Shown here: positions 25,324-34,542 of the stretch, one piece after another
Position numbering within the stretch: the stretch's first letter is position 1
Layout: the number at the start of each line of letters is the position of its first letter
Assembly (NCBI RefSeq): GCF_017502485.1
Contig: NZ_JAFVUX010000028.1
Coordinates: forward strand, 1-64,000
DNA from: Helicobacter sp.
GTDB lineage: Bacteria > Campylobacterota > Campylobacteria > Campylobacterales > Helicobacteraceae
DNA length: 64,000 nt
Direction: 5' to 3'
Notes under the pieces: generated by a model
Told to the model about the DNA's origin: nothing
The model's database searches: none
Seen by the model: the letters and a program-made list of their open reading frames with translations, nothing else
Position numbers and translations under genes: made by a program

Positions 25324-26334
25324 ATGCCCCAAAGCCACGCCCCAAAGGGGCTCACCTACAAAGATTCTGGTGTTGATATTGATTGTGGTAATGCTCTTGT
25401 CCGCGCGCTAAAGCCTTTGGTACGAAGCACTTTCTCTCCTCAAGTGATCGGTGGGATAGGCTCGTTTGCCGGAGCGTATGCGCTACCTAGTGGGTATAAG
25501 GAGCCTGTGCTCCTTGCAGCCACCGATGGTGTAGGCACGAAACTAAAACTTGCCATAGAGTCCAATAAGCTAGAATCTGTGGGGATTGATTTAGTAGCAA
25601 TGTGTGTAAATGACCTTATTTGTAACTTTGCTACGCCAATGTTTTTCCTAGATTACTACGCTACAGGTAAGCTTGACAAAGACGCTGCCCTGCGCGTGAT
25701 AAGTGGCATTGTAGATGGCTGCAAGCAGGCGGAGTGTGCGCTCATTGGCGGAGAAAGTGCAGAAATGCCCAGTATGTATAAGGATGGAGACTTTGATCTA
25801 GCGGGCTTTGCCGTAGGTATCGCAGAAAAAAACGAGGTAGAATCCACTTTAAATGCAAAGGCTGGCGATGTGCTTATCGGACTGCCTAGTAGTGGGCTAC
25901 ACTCTAATGGCTTCTCTCTTGCGCGCACTCTGCTATTTGATAGACTCAAAATGCGCTTTAGCGATAGGCTAGATTCTAGCTCACTCATTGACACACTCCT
26001 AGAGCCCACTAAAATCTATGTCAAAACTTTCAAAGCCCTAAAGTCGCTGATCCACTCACTGGCGCATATCACAGGTGGGGGTATTGTGGAGAATCTCCCT
26101 CGCGCCCTGCCTAGAGAGCTTGGTGCGCGCATTGATACAAGTGCGATCCCCAAGCAAGAGATATTCACACTTTTGCTTAAGCATATTGAGCGCGAAGAGG
26201 CTTACCGCGTGTTTAATATGGGGGTTGGAATGATTTTTGCTGTGGCACAAGAGAATGTCACTGAAATTCTTGCCAAAAGTGGTGGATTTGTGCTAGGTGA
26301 AGTTGTGAAGCAAGAAGGCATTACACTCATTTAA
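25324..26334 (+). CDS. purM: phosphoribosylformylglycinamidine cyclo-ligase (AIR synthetase) PurM
   Basis: Expected PurM motifs are present: LTYKDSGVDIDCGNALVRAL at the start, LLAATDGVGTKLKLA near residue 60, VNDLICNFATPMFFLDYYATG near 95 and LIGGESAEMPSMYKDGDFDLAGFAVG near 140, then GLPSSGLHSNGFSLAR and HITGGGIVENLPRALP. It closes the imidazole ring to make AIR in purine synthesis, using ATP. At 336 residues the length is normal. It has its own promoter and is followed by the SH3-domain gene 26 bases later. Confidence 0.96.
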   Translation: MPQSHAPKGLTYKDSGVDIDCGNALVRALKPLVRSTFSPQVIGGIGSFAGAYALPSGYKEPVLLAATDGVGTKLKLAIESNKLESVGIDLVAMCVNDLICNFATPMFFLDYYATGKLDKDAALRVISGIVDGCKQAECALIGGESAEMPSMYKDGDFDLAGFAVGIAEKNEVESTLNAKAGDVLIGLPSSGLHSNGFSLARTLLFDRLKMRFSDRLDSSSLIDTLLEPTKIYVKTFKALKSLIHSLAHITGGGIVENLPRALPRELGARIDTSAIPKQEIFTLLLKHIEREEAYRVFNMGVGMIFAVAQENVTEILAKSGGFVLGEVVKQEGITLI

Positions 26335-26360
26335 ACCCTTAGGGGTCATAAGGACACGCA

Positions 26361-27050
26361 TTGAAATCTCTTATCAAAACCTACGCCCTGCCTTTGATCG
26401 TGCTATTTATAGGTTGTGGGCTTTACTATGTGGTGTTCTCCAAAAGTGTCCAATCACATCTAGGGACTAAGAGTGAGAGTACCGCCACGCTAGATTCTAG
26501 CCCACCATCAATTAGCCCTCAAGGTGAAGTTTATATCGCAGAGCAAGAGCTAAACCCGCTAGATTCTACAACTCATAGTGATAGTACGCTTGTAGCAGAT
26601 GCTACAAGCTCCACTCTAGAATATAGCGCAAAGAGCAACGCGGAGCTAGATTCTATCACGCAGAGTGAGCCTAAGCCAAAGCCTGAAGCCATCTACTACT
26701 CCAAAGCTACGAATCTCAATATCCGTGCGATCCCTAAGACTTCTGGGCGCATTGTAGGACGACTTACGCTAGGGCAGAGTGTGGTGGTCGTGGAGATAGA
26801 AAATGAGTGGGCGAAACTTGACTCCGGCGGGTGGGTGAGCCTAGCTCTGCTCTCTCCCACACAGCTAAGCGAACGACTCTATGTCGTTATCCCAAATACC
26901 CTAAATGTCCGCCAAAGCCCAGAATCTAGTGCGCCTGTGGTAGGCGCACTCTACAAGGGACAGAAAATCCAAGTCCAAACTACACAAGATGAGTGGGCGA
27001 AACTTGACTCCGGCGGGTGGGTGAGCTTGCGACTTATCAAAGCCCTATAA
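26361..27050 (+). CDS. membrane-anchored protein with two bacterial SH3 domains
   Basis: The start is TTG or an adjacent weak codon just after a GGACACGCA ribosome region. Residues 5-25 form a signal/anchor helix (YALPLIVLFIGCGLYYVVF). A Ser/Thr-rich linker with several LDSS/LDST words spans residues 35-110. Two SH3b repeats follow, each with LNIR/LNVR and a strand ending NEWAKLDSGGWVSL or DEWAKLDSGGWVSL. The two ends are coded by an identical 38-bp stretch (26803-26840, 26989-27026). SH3b domains often bind peptidoglycan, so a cell-envelope role is likely. It overlaps aroE by one base. Confidence 0.75.
   Translation: MKSLIKTYALPLIVLFIGCGLYYVVFSKSVQSHLGTKSESTATLDSSPPSISPQGEVYIAEQELNPLDSTTHSDSTLVADATSSTLEYSAKSNAELDSITQSEPKPKPEAIYYSKATNLNIRAIPKTSGRIVGRLTLGQSVVVVEIENEWAKLDSGGWVSLALLSPTQLSERLYVVIPNTLNVRQSPESSAPVVGALYKGQKIQVQTTQDEWAKLDSGGWVSLRLIKAL
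26803..26840 (+). repeat. 38-bp exact direct repeat in SH3b gene, unit 1
   Basis: This stretch, starting ATGAGTGGGCGAAACTTG, is identical to 26989-27026. It encodes EWAKLDSGGWVS in each SH3b domain. Exact identity points to recent duplication or gene conversion. Confidence 0.85.
26989..27026 (+). repeat. 38-bp exact direct repeat in SH3b gene, unit 2
   Basis: Second unit of the repeat at 26803-26840. Recombination between the two would delete one SH3b domain in frame (186 bp). Confidence 0.85.
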
Positions 27051-27949
27051 TGCGCTATCTCTGCGTCTTTGGCAACCCTATTGAACACTCGTTCTCGCCC
27101 CTTTTGCACAATGCAATCCTACAAAGCTACAAGCTCCCCTATCTCTATGGGCGTTTTATGCTTAATAACGGAGAGGATCTAGGCAGAGTATTTGATAGTC
27201 TAGGGCTTTGTGGAGCAAATATCACGCTACCTTTCAAGGAGCAAGCCTGCCTTGTAGCCCACACACTTTCTCCCTTAGCCAAGCACATTGGCGCGGTGAA
27301 TACGCTTGTGCGCACTACATCTGGCGAGATTTATGGCTATAACACCGATGCCCCCGGATTTATCACTAGCCTTTTGCTTAGTGGATTTAAACTTGGAAGT
27401 GCTAAGGGCTTGGAAGAATTTCTTCAAAGTGAGGAGATGAACAGGCTTGCGCCACTTTTGGGGCAAAGCAGTAGCGATTATATAGAATCTGTGCTGATTC
27501 TAGGAGCTGGGGGTAGTGCCAAAGCCCTAGCGTGTGCCTTGCAAGAGTGTGGCGTGCCTGTCGTGGTGGCAAATCGCTCAAACAAGCACGAAGCATTTTT
27601 CACACAAAGACAAATCCCTTACTGCACATTTGATAAGCTAGATTATAGTGCGCGATTTGACCTAGTCATCAATGCCACAAGCTCCAGCATAGCCAAAGAT
27701 CTCCCCCTGTCAAAATCATCCCTGCTTCTCTTGCTCAAACACTCTAAGCTTGCCTATGATCTAATGTATGGAGCACCCACACCTTTTGCGCAAATAAGCA
27801 AAGAGTGTGGCGTAGCGTGCAAAGATGGTGCAGATATGCTGATCTTACAAGCCATTAGTGCGCTTAGGCTCTTCTGCCCACAGCTAAATGACACCCGTAG
27901 AATCTACACAATTATGCGCAATGTTTTCGCACAAGGACGCAGTGTGTAA
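27050..27949 (+). CDS. aroE: shikimate dehydrogenase AroE
   Basis: The start at 27050 overlaps the previous stop (TAATG) and places the conserved CVFGNPIEHSFSPLLHN at residues 4-20; a codon 11 residues upstream is inside the previous gene. NITLPFKEQA carries the catalytic Lys near residue 66, VNTLVR and YNTDAPGF follow, and VLILGAGGSAKALACALQE is the NADPH-binding Rossmann motif near 149. It reduces 3-dehydroshikimate in the aromatic amino acid pathway. A linker (about residues 108-145) is longer than in E. coli, as common in Helicobacter. Confidence 0.94.
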   Translation: MRYLCVFGNPIEHSFSPLLHNAILQSYKLPYLYGRFMLNNGEDLGRVFDSLGLCGANITLPFKEQACLVAHTLSPLAKHIGAVNTLVRTTSGEIYGYNTDAPGFITSLLLSGFKLGSAKGLEEFLQSEEMNRLAPLLGQSSSDYIESVLILGAGGSAKALACALQECGVPVVVANRSNKHEAFFTQRQIPYCTFDKLDYSARFDLVINATSSSIAKDLPLSKSSLLLLLKHSKLAYDLMYGAPTPFAQISKECGVACKDGADMLILQAISALRLFCPQLNDTRRIYTIMRNVFAQGRSV

Positions 27950-28038
27950 CTTTATCACTCTTCTTTTTTCAACACTTTCCTATAATCACCCGTGATCTAC
28001 AAAGGGATCTATAAAGATTTATAAAGAGAGTAAGTGTT

Positions 28039-28161
28039 AGCTACAATCCCCCAAACCACACGCAAGAAAATCTAAGCCGCAGAAAGCTACTTAAGCTTAT
28101 GGGCGCAGGTGGAGCAGCTCCTATGCTACCTTACTTTGGTGCGACAAGGGAAGCTGGGTGA
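28039..28161 (+). pseudogene. remnant of a twin-arginine signal peptide coding region
   Basis: An open frame without a usable start encodes NLSRRKLLKLMGAGGAAPML near its middle, a textbook Tat signal: SRRKLLK followed by a Gly/Ala-rich hydrophobic stretch. It then meets TGA at 28159. Only the export signal remains; the cargo enzyme, perhaps a molybdopterin or metallo-oxidoreductase, is missing. It appears to be the leftover of a deletion between aroE and the hef operon. Confidence 0.5.
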
Positions 28162-28237
28162 ATTAGCTTATCAAGGTGCATTAATGAAGCCATAGTTATG
28201 TAAGGTATGATTTACGCAAGAGCATAAAGAAGTAAGA

Positions 28238-28450
28238 ATGAGCAATTTAGACAAAACGATCCACCCACTTGTAGCAATGCTACTTTTCTTTATCTTTGGC
28301 TTTGTATATACCCAAGCTGGTGGTAGTTTATTGCACTACTGCTACTTTTTAAGCGCAGTGTATGGGTATTGCCCACTATATAAGCGTATAAAAAGTCTAG
28401 CCAAAGACTCTTGTAGTCTAGCTATACAATCAAGCAAAATCTCCCCCTAG
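28238..28450 (+). CDS. small membrane protein (70 aa), unknown
   Basis: ATG 28238 follows AAGAAGTAAGA. The peptide has one or two hydrophobic segments (HPLVAMLLFFIFGFVYTQAGG, LLHYCYFLSAVYGY) and a basic stretch PLYKRIKSLAKDS. It lies between the Tat remnant and the hef operator and could itself be a fragment. No family is recognised. Confidence 0.4.
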   Translation: MSNLDKTIHPLVAMLLFFIFGFVYTQAGGSLLHYCYFLSAVYGYCPLYKRIKSLAKDSCSLAIQSSKISP

Positions 28451-28515
28451 ATTCTAGCCAAGCAGTGTAAGTACTCCACGCTTCTACAAAAGCCCGAAAA
28501 TACCATAATTACGAG

Positions 28516-28555
28516 ATTTTCTTAAATATTTGTATATACAATTATTTAAGAAAAT
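28516..28555. promoter_or_regulatory. 40-bp near-perfect palindrome, likely repressor operator of the hef operon
   Basis: Two 20-bp halves mirror one another with one mismatched pair. Outer arms are ATTTTCTTAAATA and TATTTAAGAAAAT; the core is TTGTATATACAA. It ends 17 bases before the TATAAT at 28572, so a bound protein would cover the -35 region. Multidrug pumps of this class are often controlled by TetR-type repressors such as CmeR in Campylobacter, though this site differs from the CmeR sequence. Confidence 0.65.
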
Positions 28556-28571
28556 ATTAAATTCTTTGTGT

Positions 28572-28577
28572 TATAAT
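28572..28577 (+). promoter_or_regulatory. -10 box TATAAT of the hef operon
   Basis: A perfect TATAAT follows TTTGTGT and lies 57 bases before the first gene at 28634. Confidence 0.65.
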
Positions 28578-28633
28578 CACGCTCCACTTTGATGAAGCTA
28601 CCAATTATAAATGATTAGGATCTAGGAGTTTCT

Positions 28634-30076
28634 ATGCGATGTATGCGATATGGTATTGCGTTGCTACTTTGCGCCTATGCTTATGGGCTATCTTTCCAAG
28701 AACCGCCGCGACCGGTGCCAGTGCTAGAATCTAGCGCAAGCACTACCCCTTCAGGTAAGCTTACAGATGAGCCAGCACTAGGGGTCAATGAGCTACTTAA
28801 GCAAATCGATGATCTCACCAAAGATTCCACCCAAAAAGTAGGGTTAAAGGACTTGCTAAATGGTGCGGATAGTAACTACTCTCTCCAAGCCCAAATGCTA
28901 CAAGCCCAGTCAAACAAAAAAGTCGCTTCAGTCGCTAAAGCAGCATTTTTGCCGAGGTTTGATATAGATTATGACTACCAGCACAATTACAAAACCATCA
29001 ACAATATGATGCAGTTTGGCAACTTTGGTAACTACCAAACCCAAGCGGCAAACGCACGCTTCTCGCTTGATCTCTTTAGTGGCTTTAGCACTATTAATAT
29101 GATTCGAGAGAAAAATGCCACCTACCGCTCATCAGTCGCTGATGTAGAATACACTAAGCAAAGTATCTATCTCCAAGTAATCCAGCAGTATTACAGCTAT
29201 TTCAACAATCTCTCCCAGCTTCTCTCGCTCAAACGCCAGCTTGATCAAGTGCGTGCGGATTTAGTGCGCATACAAAAGCTCTATGAATCTGGGCTCTCCA
29301 CCATAGACGACCTAGAATCTTTGCGCTCACAAGTCTCATCAAGCGAATACCAAATCGCGGATATGCGCCTAAGTGTAGAGCAAAATATCCTAATGCTAAA
29401 ATACCTAACCAACATTGATTTTGATGGCTTAAAGCGCGAGGATCTCGCCACCCCAGCTCTAAAAGATAATCTCGAGCGACAGGATATTATTTCCCTAAAA
29501 GAGCAAATTAACGCACTAAAATACCAGAACAAGCAGCAACACTACTACCCCACTATAACGCTAAGTGATACCTACACTTGGCAGATCCAAAAACCTGAGT
29601 ATGTAGCCAACCCAACAAAGTTTGGTAGCGACCCAGCGACAGCTCCGTTTTATCAAAGATTGTTCCCCACGCACGCTAATGTGATAGGACTAAGCGTTAC
29701 GCTAAAGGTGTTTGATGATATAGGGGTTAGCTTTCAAAAGCAAGTCCTGCGCCTATCCCAGCTTGCTCAAGAGAAGCAGCTAGCTTACAAGCAAGCCGAA
29801 AAGACAAAAGATGAAATGCTCTATCGCAAGACTCTTGAAGTCGCTCGCTCTAAGATTCTCTCTGCAGAAGCAAGCTTAAAATCTGCGAACATTTCCTTTG
29901 ATAATGTGCGCAAGAAGTATAACAACCAACTTGTAAATTTCACTGATTATCTGCGCGCGCTAAGCACTAAGTACAATGCTGAAGCCACTTACAACCAAGC
30001 TCTAAACAATTACGAACTACAAAAAGCAAACTACATCTTTTACAGTGGGCAGCAAATCCAAGAGTATATTAAATAA
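28634..30076 (+). CDS. hefA: TolC-family outer-membrane efflux channel (HefA-like)
   Basis: Residues 1-18 form a signal peptide (MRCMRYGIALLLCAYAYG). Two TolC-type repeats follow, with long coiled helices: LLNGADSNYSLQAQMLQAQS near residue 75 and LRALSTKYNAEATYNQALNNYEL near 435, and beta strands such as DIDYDYQHN between. At 480 residues it matches H. pylori HefA. It forms the trimeric outer-membrane duct for the adaptor and RND pump encoded next. ATG 28634 has GGATCTAGGAG upstream. Confidence 0.9.
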   Translation: MRCMRYGIALLLCAYAYGLSFQEPPRPVPVLESSASTTPSGKLTDEPALGVNELLKQIDDLTKDSTQKVGLKDLLNGADSNYSLQAQMLQAQSNKKVASVAKAAFLPRFDIDYDYQHNYKTINNMMQFGNFGNYQTQAANARFSLDLFSGFSTINMIREKNATYRSSVADVEYTKQSIYLQVIQQYYSYFNNLSQLLSLKRQLDQVRADLVRIQKLYESGLSTIDDLESLRSQVSSSEYQIADMRLSVEQNILMLKYLTNIDFDGLKREDLATPALKDNLERQDIISLKEQINALKYQNKQQHYYPTITLSDTYTWQIQKPEYVANPTKFGSDPATAPFYQRLFPTHANVIGLSVTLKVFDDIGVSFQKQVLRLSQLAQEKQLAYKQAEKTKDEMLYRKTLEVARSKILSAEASLKSANISFDNVRKKYNNQLVNFTDYLRALSTKYNAEATYNQALNNYELQKANYIFYSGQQIQEYIK

Positions 30077-30085
30077 GGAGACCTA

Positions 30086-30793
30086 ATGAAGCAGATTCTA
30101 CAAGCAATGATGGTGAGCGCACTTTGTGCAAGTGTGATCTATGCAGAAGAAGTGTATGCGATCTTTAACATCAAAGCCGTGCAAGATGCCAATCTCGCGC
30201 TAGATTCTGGTGGGATTGTCGATAAGATTCTCGTTGATGTCGATAGCGCGGTGAAAAAGGGTGATGTGCTACTCACTCTCGCCAATAAAGACAAAGCCTC
30301 CCAGCTCCAAGCGATTAAAGAGCAATATCTCTTCGCCAAAAAGCAATATGAGCGCTATAGCAAAAGTGCTGATGTGGTCGATAAAAACACCCTAGATCAA
30401 TACCACTCTAACTACAAAAAGCTAGAAGCTGACTACAACTACTACCAATCAAGCTATGAAAAAAGCATCTTGCGCGCACCCTTTGATGGTGTGATCGCTG
30501 AGAAGAAAATCGAAGTAGGAGATGGTGTTAGTGGGGCTTCCACCACACTCTTCCGCCTTGTAAGTACAGACAAAAAAATTGTCTTGCAATTTGACTCCAA
30601 ATACCAAGACAAAGTGCGCGTAGGAGATTTATATGAGTATAGTGTCGATGGAGGTGGCGTGAAAAAGACCGCCACCATTACCAAAATCTACCCAGCAATC
30701 GATACTGCCACACGCAAGATGACTGCTGAAGCAGCCGTAGATAGCGCAATGACCCCCGGACTTTTTGGCGATGGCTTTATCAAAATACGCTAG
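30086..30793 (+). CDS. hefB: RND efflux periplasmic adaptor (HefB-like)
   Basis: A signal peptide (MKQILQAMMVSALCASVIYA) is followed by a short membrane-fusion protein: lipoyl half-motif GGIVDKILVDVDSAVKKGDVLL near residue 43, a helical hairpin, second lipoyl half ILRAPFDGVIAEKKIEVGDGV near 130, then beta-barrel. At 235 residues it is short for the family, as in H. pylori HefB. It bridges the RND pump and HefA. AAGGAG lies six bases before the ATG and the gap after hefA is nine bases. Confidence 0.9.
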   Translation: MKQILQAMMVSALCASVIYAEEVYAIFNIKAVQDANLALDSGGIVDKILVDVDSAVKKGDVLLTLANKDKASQLQAIKEQYLFAKKQYERYSKSADVVDKNTLDQYHSNYKKLEADYNYYQSSYEKSILRAPFDGVIAEKKIEVGDGVSGASTTLFRLVSTDKKIVLQFDSKYQDKVRVGDLYEYSVDGGGVKKTATITKIYPAIDTATRKMTAEAAVDSAMTPGLFGDGFIKIR

Positions 30794-30837
30794 ATTCTAG
30801 GCTTTTAGCATAAGGACAACCACTAAAGGACAATTGA

Positions 30838-33800
30838 ATGTATAAATTTGCTATCAATCGCCCCATTGCGACCTTGATGTTTTCACTGGGGATTATATTT
30901 TTTGGCGTGCTTGGGTTTAAGAAGATTCCAACCGCACTTTTCCCAAATATCGACTTCCCCATCGTGCTAATTAGCACTGTGTATCCGGGGGCTTCACCTA
31001 CGACTATTGAAAGTAAAGTAACTGATAAAGTCGAAGAGCAAGTGCTTGGTATTGATGGACTTAAGCAAGTTACATCAATGAGCGTGCGCAACACTAGCCT
31101 TGTCATCGTACAATTCCAGCTTGATAAGCCTATAGATCAGGCAGTAAGTGATGTGATCAACAAAGTCTCATCCGTTACCTTTACGGATGCAGATATTCGC
31201 AAGCCAGCCATTGATAAAATCGATACCAACGGGCAGGCGATCATCTCACTTTTCCTTAGTAGCGCGACTCACACCCAGCCAGATTTGATGAAGCACGCAG
31301 ATACTATTATCAAACCTCAGCTACAAAAGGTAAGTGGTGTTGGTGGCGTGCAGCTAAATGGCTACCGAGAAAGACAAGTAAGAATCTACCCTGACCCAAC
31401 CCTAATGGCAAAATACAACATCACCTACCCACAAATCGCCCAAGCTATTGGTAAGGAAAACACCGAGCTTGATGGTGGGCGCATTGTCAATGAAACAAGC
31501 GAGTTTGCTATCACTACCGATGGCAATAGTCCAAGTGTGGAAAAAGTCGGCGATATTCGTATCACGGATAATATTTTGCTCCGCGATGTTGCTGTGGTAG
31601 AGGATGGGCTAGAAGAGTACAAAACTTATGCGGCATTTGATGGCGTAGGTGGGGTGATTATGGAGGTGCAGAAAATCTCTGGAGCAAATGATATAGCCAT
31701 AGCCGATGGTGTATATAAAGCCCTGCCAATGATCCAAGCAGTAAGCCCGGGCTATGAAGTGCGCACATTTCTAGATACCACAGAGTTTATCCGCGCAAGC
31801 TTGCACGATATTGAAGTAGATTTGATTTTAGGGGGGATTTTGGCGGTGGGCATTGTGTTTGTCTTCTTGCGCAATGTTACTATCACGCTTGTTTCAGCGA
31901 TTTCTATCCCTATTTCTGTGCTTGGAACATTTGCGCTTGTACAGATGATGGGCTACTCGCTTAATATGCTTACAATGATGGCTATCACACTCTCCATTGG
32001 GATCATTATCGATGATGCAATTGTCGTTATTGAAAATATCCACAAAAAGCTAGAATCTGGTATGCAAAAGCGTGAAGCTGCCTATGAGGGTGTGCGCGAA
32101 ATCGCCTTTGCGATTTTTGCTATTTCTGCGATGTTGCTCTCAGTCTTTATCCCTGTGGGAAATATGTCTGGAATCATTGGAAAGTTTTTCCAAAGCTTTG
32201 GGATCACTGTGGCTCTTGCCATTGGTGTTTCATATATTGTGGTAATGACTGTAGTACCTATGGTAAGCTCGCTTGTAGTAAGCCCTAAGCAGTCTAGATT
32301 CTACCACTGGAGCGAGCCATATTTTGTCAAAATTCAAGATGCTTATGCTAGGACGCTTCAAGTCGTAATGAAGCAAAAGACCCTAGTAACAATCCTTATC
32401 TTTGGTATATTTGCCGTCTCGATAGTTGTTTTAAGCAAGCTTGGTATGGACTTTATGCTTAAAGAAGATCGCTCGCAGATGTATTTTTGGGTGCAGACAA
32501 AGCCGGGCATTAGCATCTATGATATGCGCAAGAAAACAGAAGCCTTGCAAAGAGCCATTATGGCAGACTCTGCTAATGTAGAATACACCACAATCCAAGT
32601 CGCCTATGGCAAGACGCAAAATACCAACAAATCTAAAATCTATGTCAAGCTAAAAGATGAAAAACAGCGCAATATCGATCAATTTAGCTGGGCAAAAAAT
32701 ATGGCAAAAACTCTCTATGCTCTACCTGAGGCAAGCGGGCTTACCATTATCCCAGCAGAAGTCCCACTTATTGGCGGGGGAGATAACTCCGCCTTGCAGG
32801 TAATCATCTACTCACCCTCACAAGCTCTTGTTGATGAGAGTGCTACAAAGCTTAAATCTATGCTACTTGAGGGTGCGCTTAAAGGCAGTGTGGTGGATTA
32901 CCACGAGAGTGTATCTGACTGGACACCAGAATATCGCTTGCGTATCCTACGCCAGAATGCCAACCAATATGGCATAACAGCCCAAGATATAGGGCAAGCG
33001 ATTAGCTCGGCATTTGCTGGGGAGAACAAAGTGGGCTACTACAAAGAAAATGGCAAAGAATACAGCATAACCTTGCGTGTGCCAGATAATCGCCGCTTAA
33101 GTGTAGAAGATATTAAGCGCATACAAATTAAAACCGCTAGTGGAGAGAGCGTATTTATCGATGGGCTTGTAGAAATAGAAGAAACAAGTATGCCCTCCAT
33201 AATCAATCGCTACAATCGCCAGCGCAGTATCACTATCTATGCCAACCCAGCAGAAAAAGATGGCAGAAAGATCGATTTAGGCACACTACTTCGCACCATT
33301 GATGAAAAACGCGCAGAGTGGGCGAGCGAAGGTGCAGGCTATGTCTTTAGCGGAGAGGCAGACAACCTAGCAGAGACACAAGAAGCCTTTGCCATTGCCG
33401 TGGCGACAGCCTTTGTGCTAATCTATCTAATCCTAGCCGCCTTGTATGAGTCTATCCTAGAGCCAATTATCATTATGGTAACGATGCCTCTAAGCTTTTC
33501 TGGGGCGTTTTTCGCACTAGGGATTGTAGGACAACCGCTTAGTATGTTCTCTCTTATGGGGCTTATCTTGCTCATTGGTATGGTGGGAAAAAACGCCACC
33601 TTGCTCATTGATGTGGCAAATGAAAAGCGTGAAGAAGGATATAGTATAACCGATGCGATCCTTTTAGCAGGGGAGTTGCGCTTGCGCCCAATCCTTATGA
33701 CAACCATTGCTATGGTCTTTGGTATGCTACCACTAGCCTTTGCCACAGGGCAAGGGTCATCAATGAAGTCTGCCATTGGAATTTGTATGATAGGAGGACT

Positions 33801-33918
33801 TATTGTCTCAATGTTCTTAAGCTTGCTCATTGTCCCAGTGTTTTACAGAATCCTAGCTCCAATTGATGATAAAATCAAAAAGTTCTACAAAGTATCTAGA
33901 GATCAAACGCTTACATAA
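30838..33918 (+). CDS. hefC: RND multidrug efflux pump inner-membrane protein (HefC-like)
   Basis: At 1026 residues the protein has the RND plan: first helix FAINRPIATLMFSLGIIFFG, large periplasmic loop, helices 2-6 near residues 335-480 with the proton-relay Asp pair in GIIIDDAIVVIENI near 390, second loop, and helices 8-12 near 860-1010 with GKNATLLIDVANEKREEG. Drug export driven by protons is expected; H. pylori HefC contributes to bile salt and antibiotic resistance. It begins behind AAAGGACAATTGA and closes the hefABC core. Confidence 0.95.
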   Translation: MYKFAINRPIATLMFSLGIIFFGVLGFKKIPTALFPNIDFPIVLISTVYPGASPTTIESKVTDKVEEQVLGIDGLKQVTSMSVRNTSLVIVQFQLDKPIDQAVSDVINKVSSVTFTDADIRKPAIDKIDTNGQAIISLFLSSATHTQPDLMKHADTIIKPQLQKVSGVGGVQLNGYRERQVRIYPDPTLMAKYNITYPQIAQAIGKENTELDGGRIVNETSEFAITTDGNSPSVEKVGDIRITDNILLRDVAVVEDGLEEYKTYAAFDGVGGVIMEVQKISGANDIAIADGVYKALPMIQAVSPGYEVRTFLDTTEFIRASLHDIEVDLILGGILAVGIVFVFLRNVTITLVSAISIPISVLGTFALVQMMGYSLNMLTMMAITLSIGIIIDDAIVVIENIHKKLESGMQKREAAYEGVREIAFAIFAISAMLLSVFIPVGNMSGIIGKFFQSFGITVALAIGVSYIVVMTVVPMVSSLVVSPKQSRFYHWSEPYFVKIQDAYARTLQVVMKQKTLVTILIFGIFAVSIVVLSKLGMDFMLKEDRSQMYFWVQTKPGISIYDMRKKTEALQRAIMADSANVEYTTIQVAYGKTQNTNKSKIYVKLKDEKQRNIDQFSWAKNMAKTLYALPEASGLTIIPAEVPLIGGGDNSALQVIIYSPSQALVDESATKLKSMLLEGALKGSVVDYHESVSDWTPEYRLRILRQNANQYGITAQDIGQAISSAFAGENKVGYYKENGKEYSITLRVPDNRRLSVEDIKRIQIKTASGESVFIDGLVEIEETSMPSIINRYNRQRSITIYANPAEKDGRKIDLGTLLRTIDEKRAEWASEGAGYVFSGEADNLAETQEAFAIAVATAFVLIYLILAALYESILEPIIIMVTMPLSFSGAFFALGIVGQPLSMFSLMGLILLIGMVGKNATLLIDVANEKREEGYSITDAILLAGELRLRPILMTTIAMVFGMLPLAFATGQGSSMKSAIGICMIGGLIVSMFLSLLIVPVFYRILAPIDDKIKKFYKVSRDQTLT

Positions 33919-33927
33919 GGATAGCAA

Positions 33928-34542
33928 GTGTCTAGCGTAGTGCGAGTTAGCGTAATAGTTTTAGCCTGCTGTGTGCCACTGCTTGCAACTCCTTCGCTAG
34001 AATCTAAAAGCGTAGAAGAGCCTGCTTCTAGAGTGTTTGTGGGTGCAGGTGCACTGCTAGCATTCCAGCAAGACTTAGCTCCAAATAGCAAGCCTATCGC
34101 CACCTACCCTGCCCTAAGTGTATCCGCACGCGGTGGGTATCAGCACAAGTTTTTCTCTCCACTTATTGTGCGCTTGTACTTAGACTATACAATGAGTGTG
34201 CGCCCCACTGGGCTTGAGAGTATTACTACCTCAAGCTTCCTTATCAATAGCGATGCTGTGTCGTATTTTTACACACTTGGCTCGATACACTTTGGACTAT
34301 TTGCTGGGGTGGGGCTTGGGGTCGCAACTTATGGAAAAGAAGTGCAAGAAGATCCTAGCGCGCTAGACTCCGTGCTAGCAAAGGGCTTTAGTGCATTTCT
34401 CAATGGTGGCTTAAGCGTGCTATTTGCTAGCGCACACCGCTTGGAGCTTGGCGTGAAGCTTCCTCTAACAAAGCTAGAGCTAGCACCTACTAGGCACTAC
34501 CGAGATACGCATTTGCTTTTAATATATGATTATATATTTTAA
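33928..34542 (+). CDS. predicted outer-membrane or periplasmic protein (204 aa)
   Basis: The start is GTG 33928 behind AAGGATAGCAA, nine bases after hefC, so it is probably the fourth gene of that operon. Residues 4-19 form a signal peptide (VVRVSVIVLACCVPLLA). The remaining sequence alternates aromatic and small residues in a small beta-barrel pattern (VFVGAGALLAFQQD, LIVRLYLDYTMSVRP, SIHFGLFAGVGLGVA) and ends with the aromatic strand LLLIYDYIF, typical of Helicobacter outer-membrane proteins. The exact family is unknown. Its 3' end overlaps the convergent rnr gene by four bases. Confidence 0.65.
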   Translation: MSSVVRVSVIVLACCVPLLATPSLESKSVEEPASRVFVGAGALLAFQQDLAPNSKPIATYPALSVSARGGYQHKFFSPLIVRLYLDYTMSVRPTGLESITTSSFLINSDAVSYFYTLGSIHFGLFAGVGLGVATYGKEVQEDPSALDSVLAKGFSAFLNGGLSVLFASAHRLELGVKLPLTKLELAPTRHYRDTHLLLIYDYIF

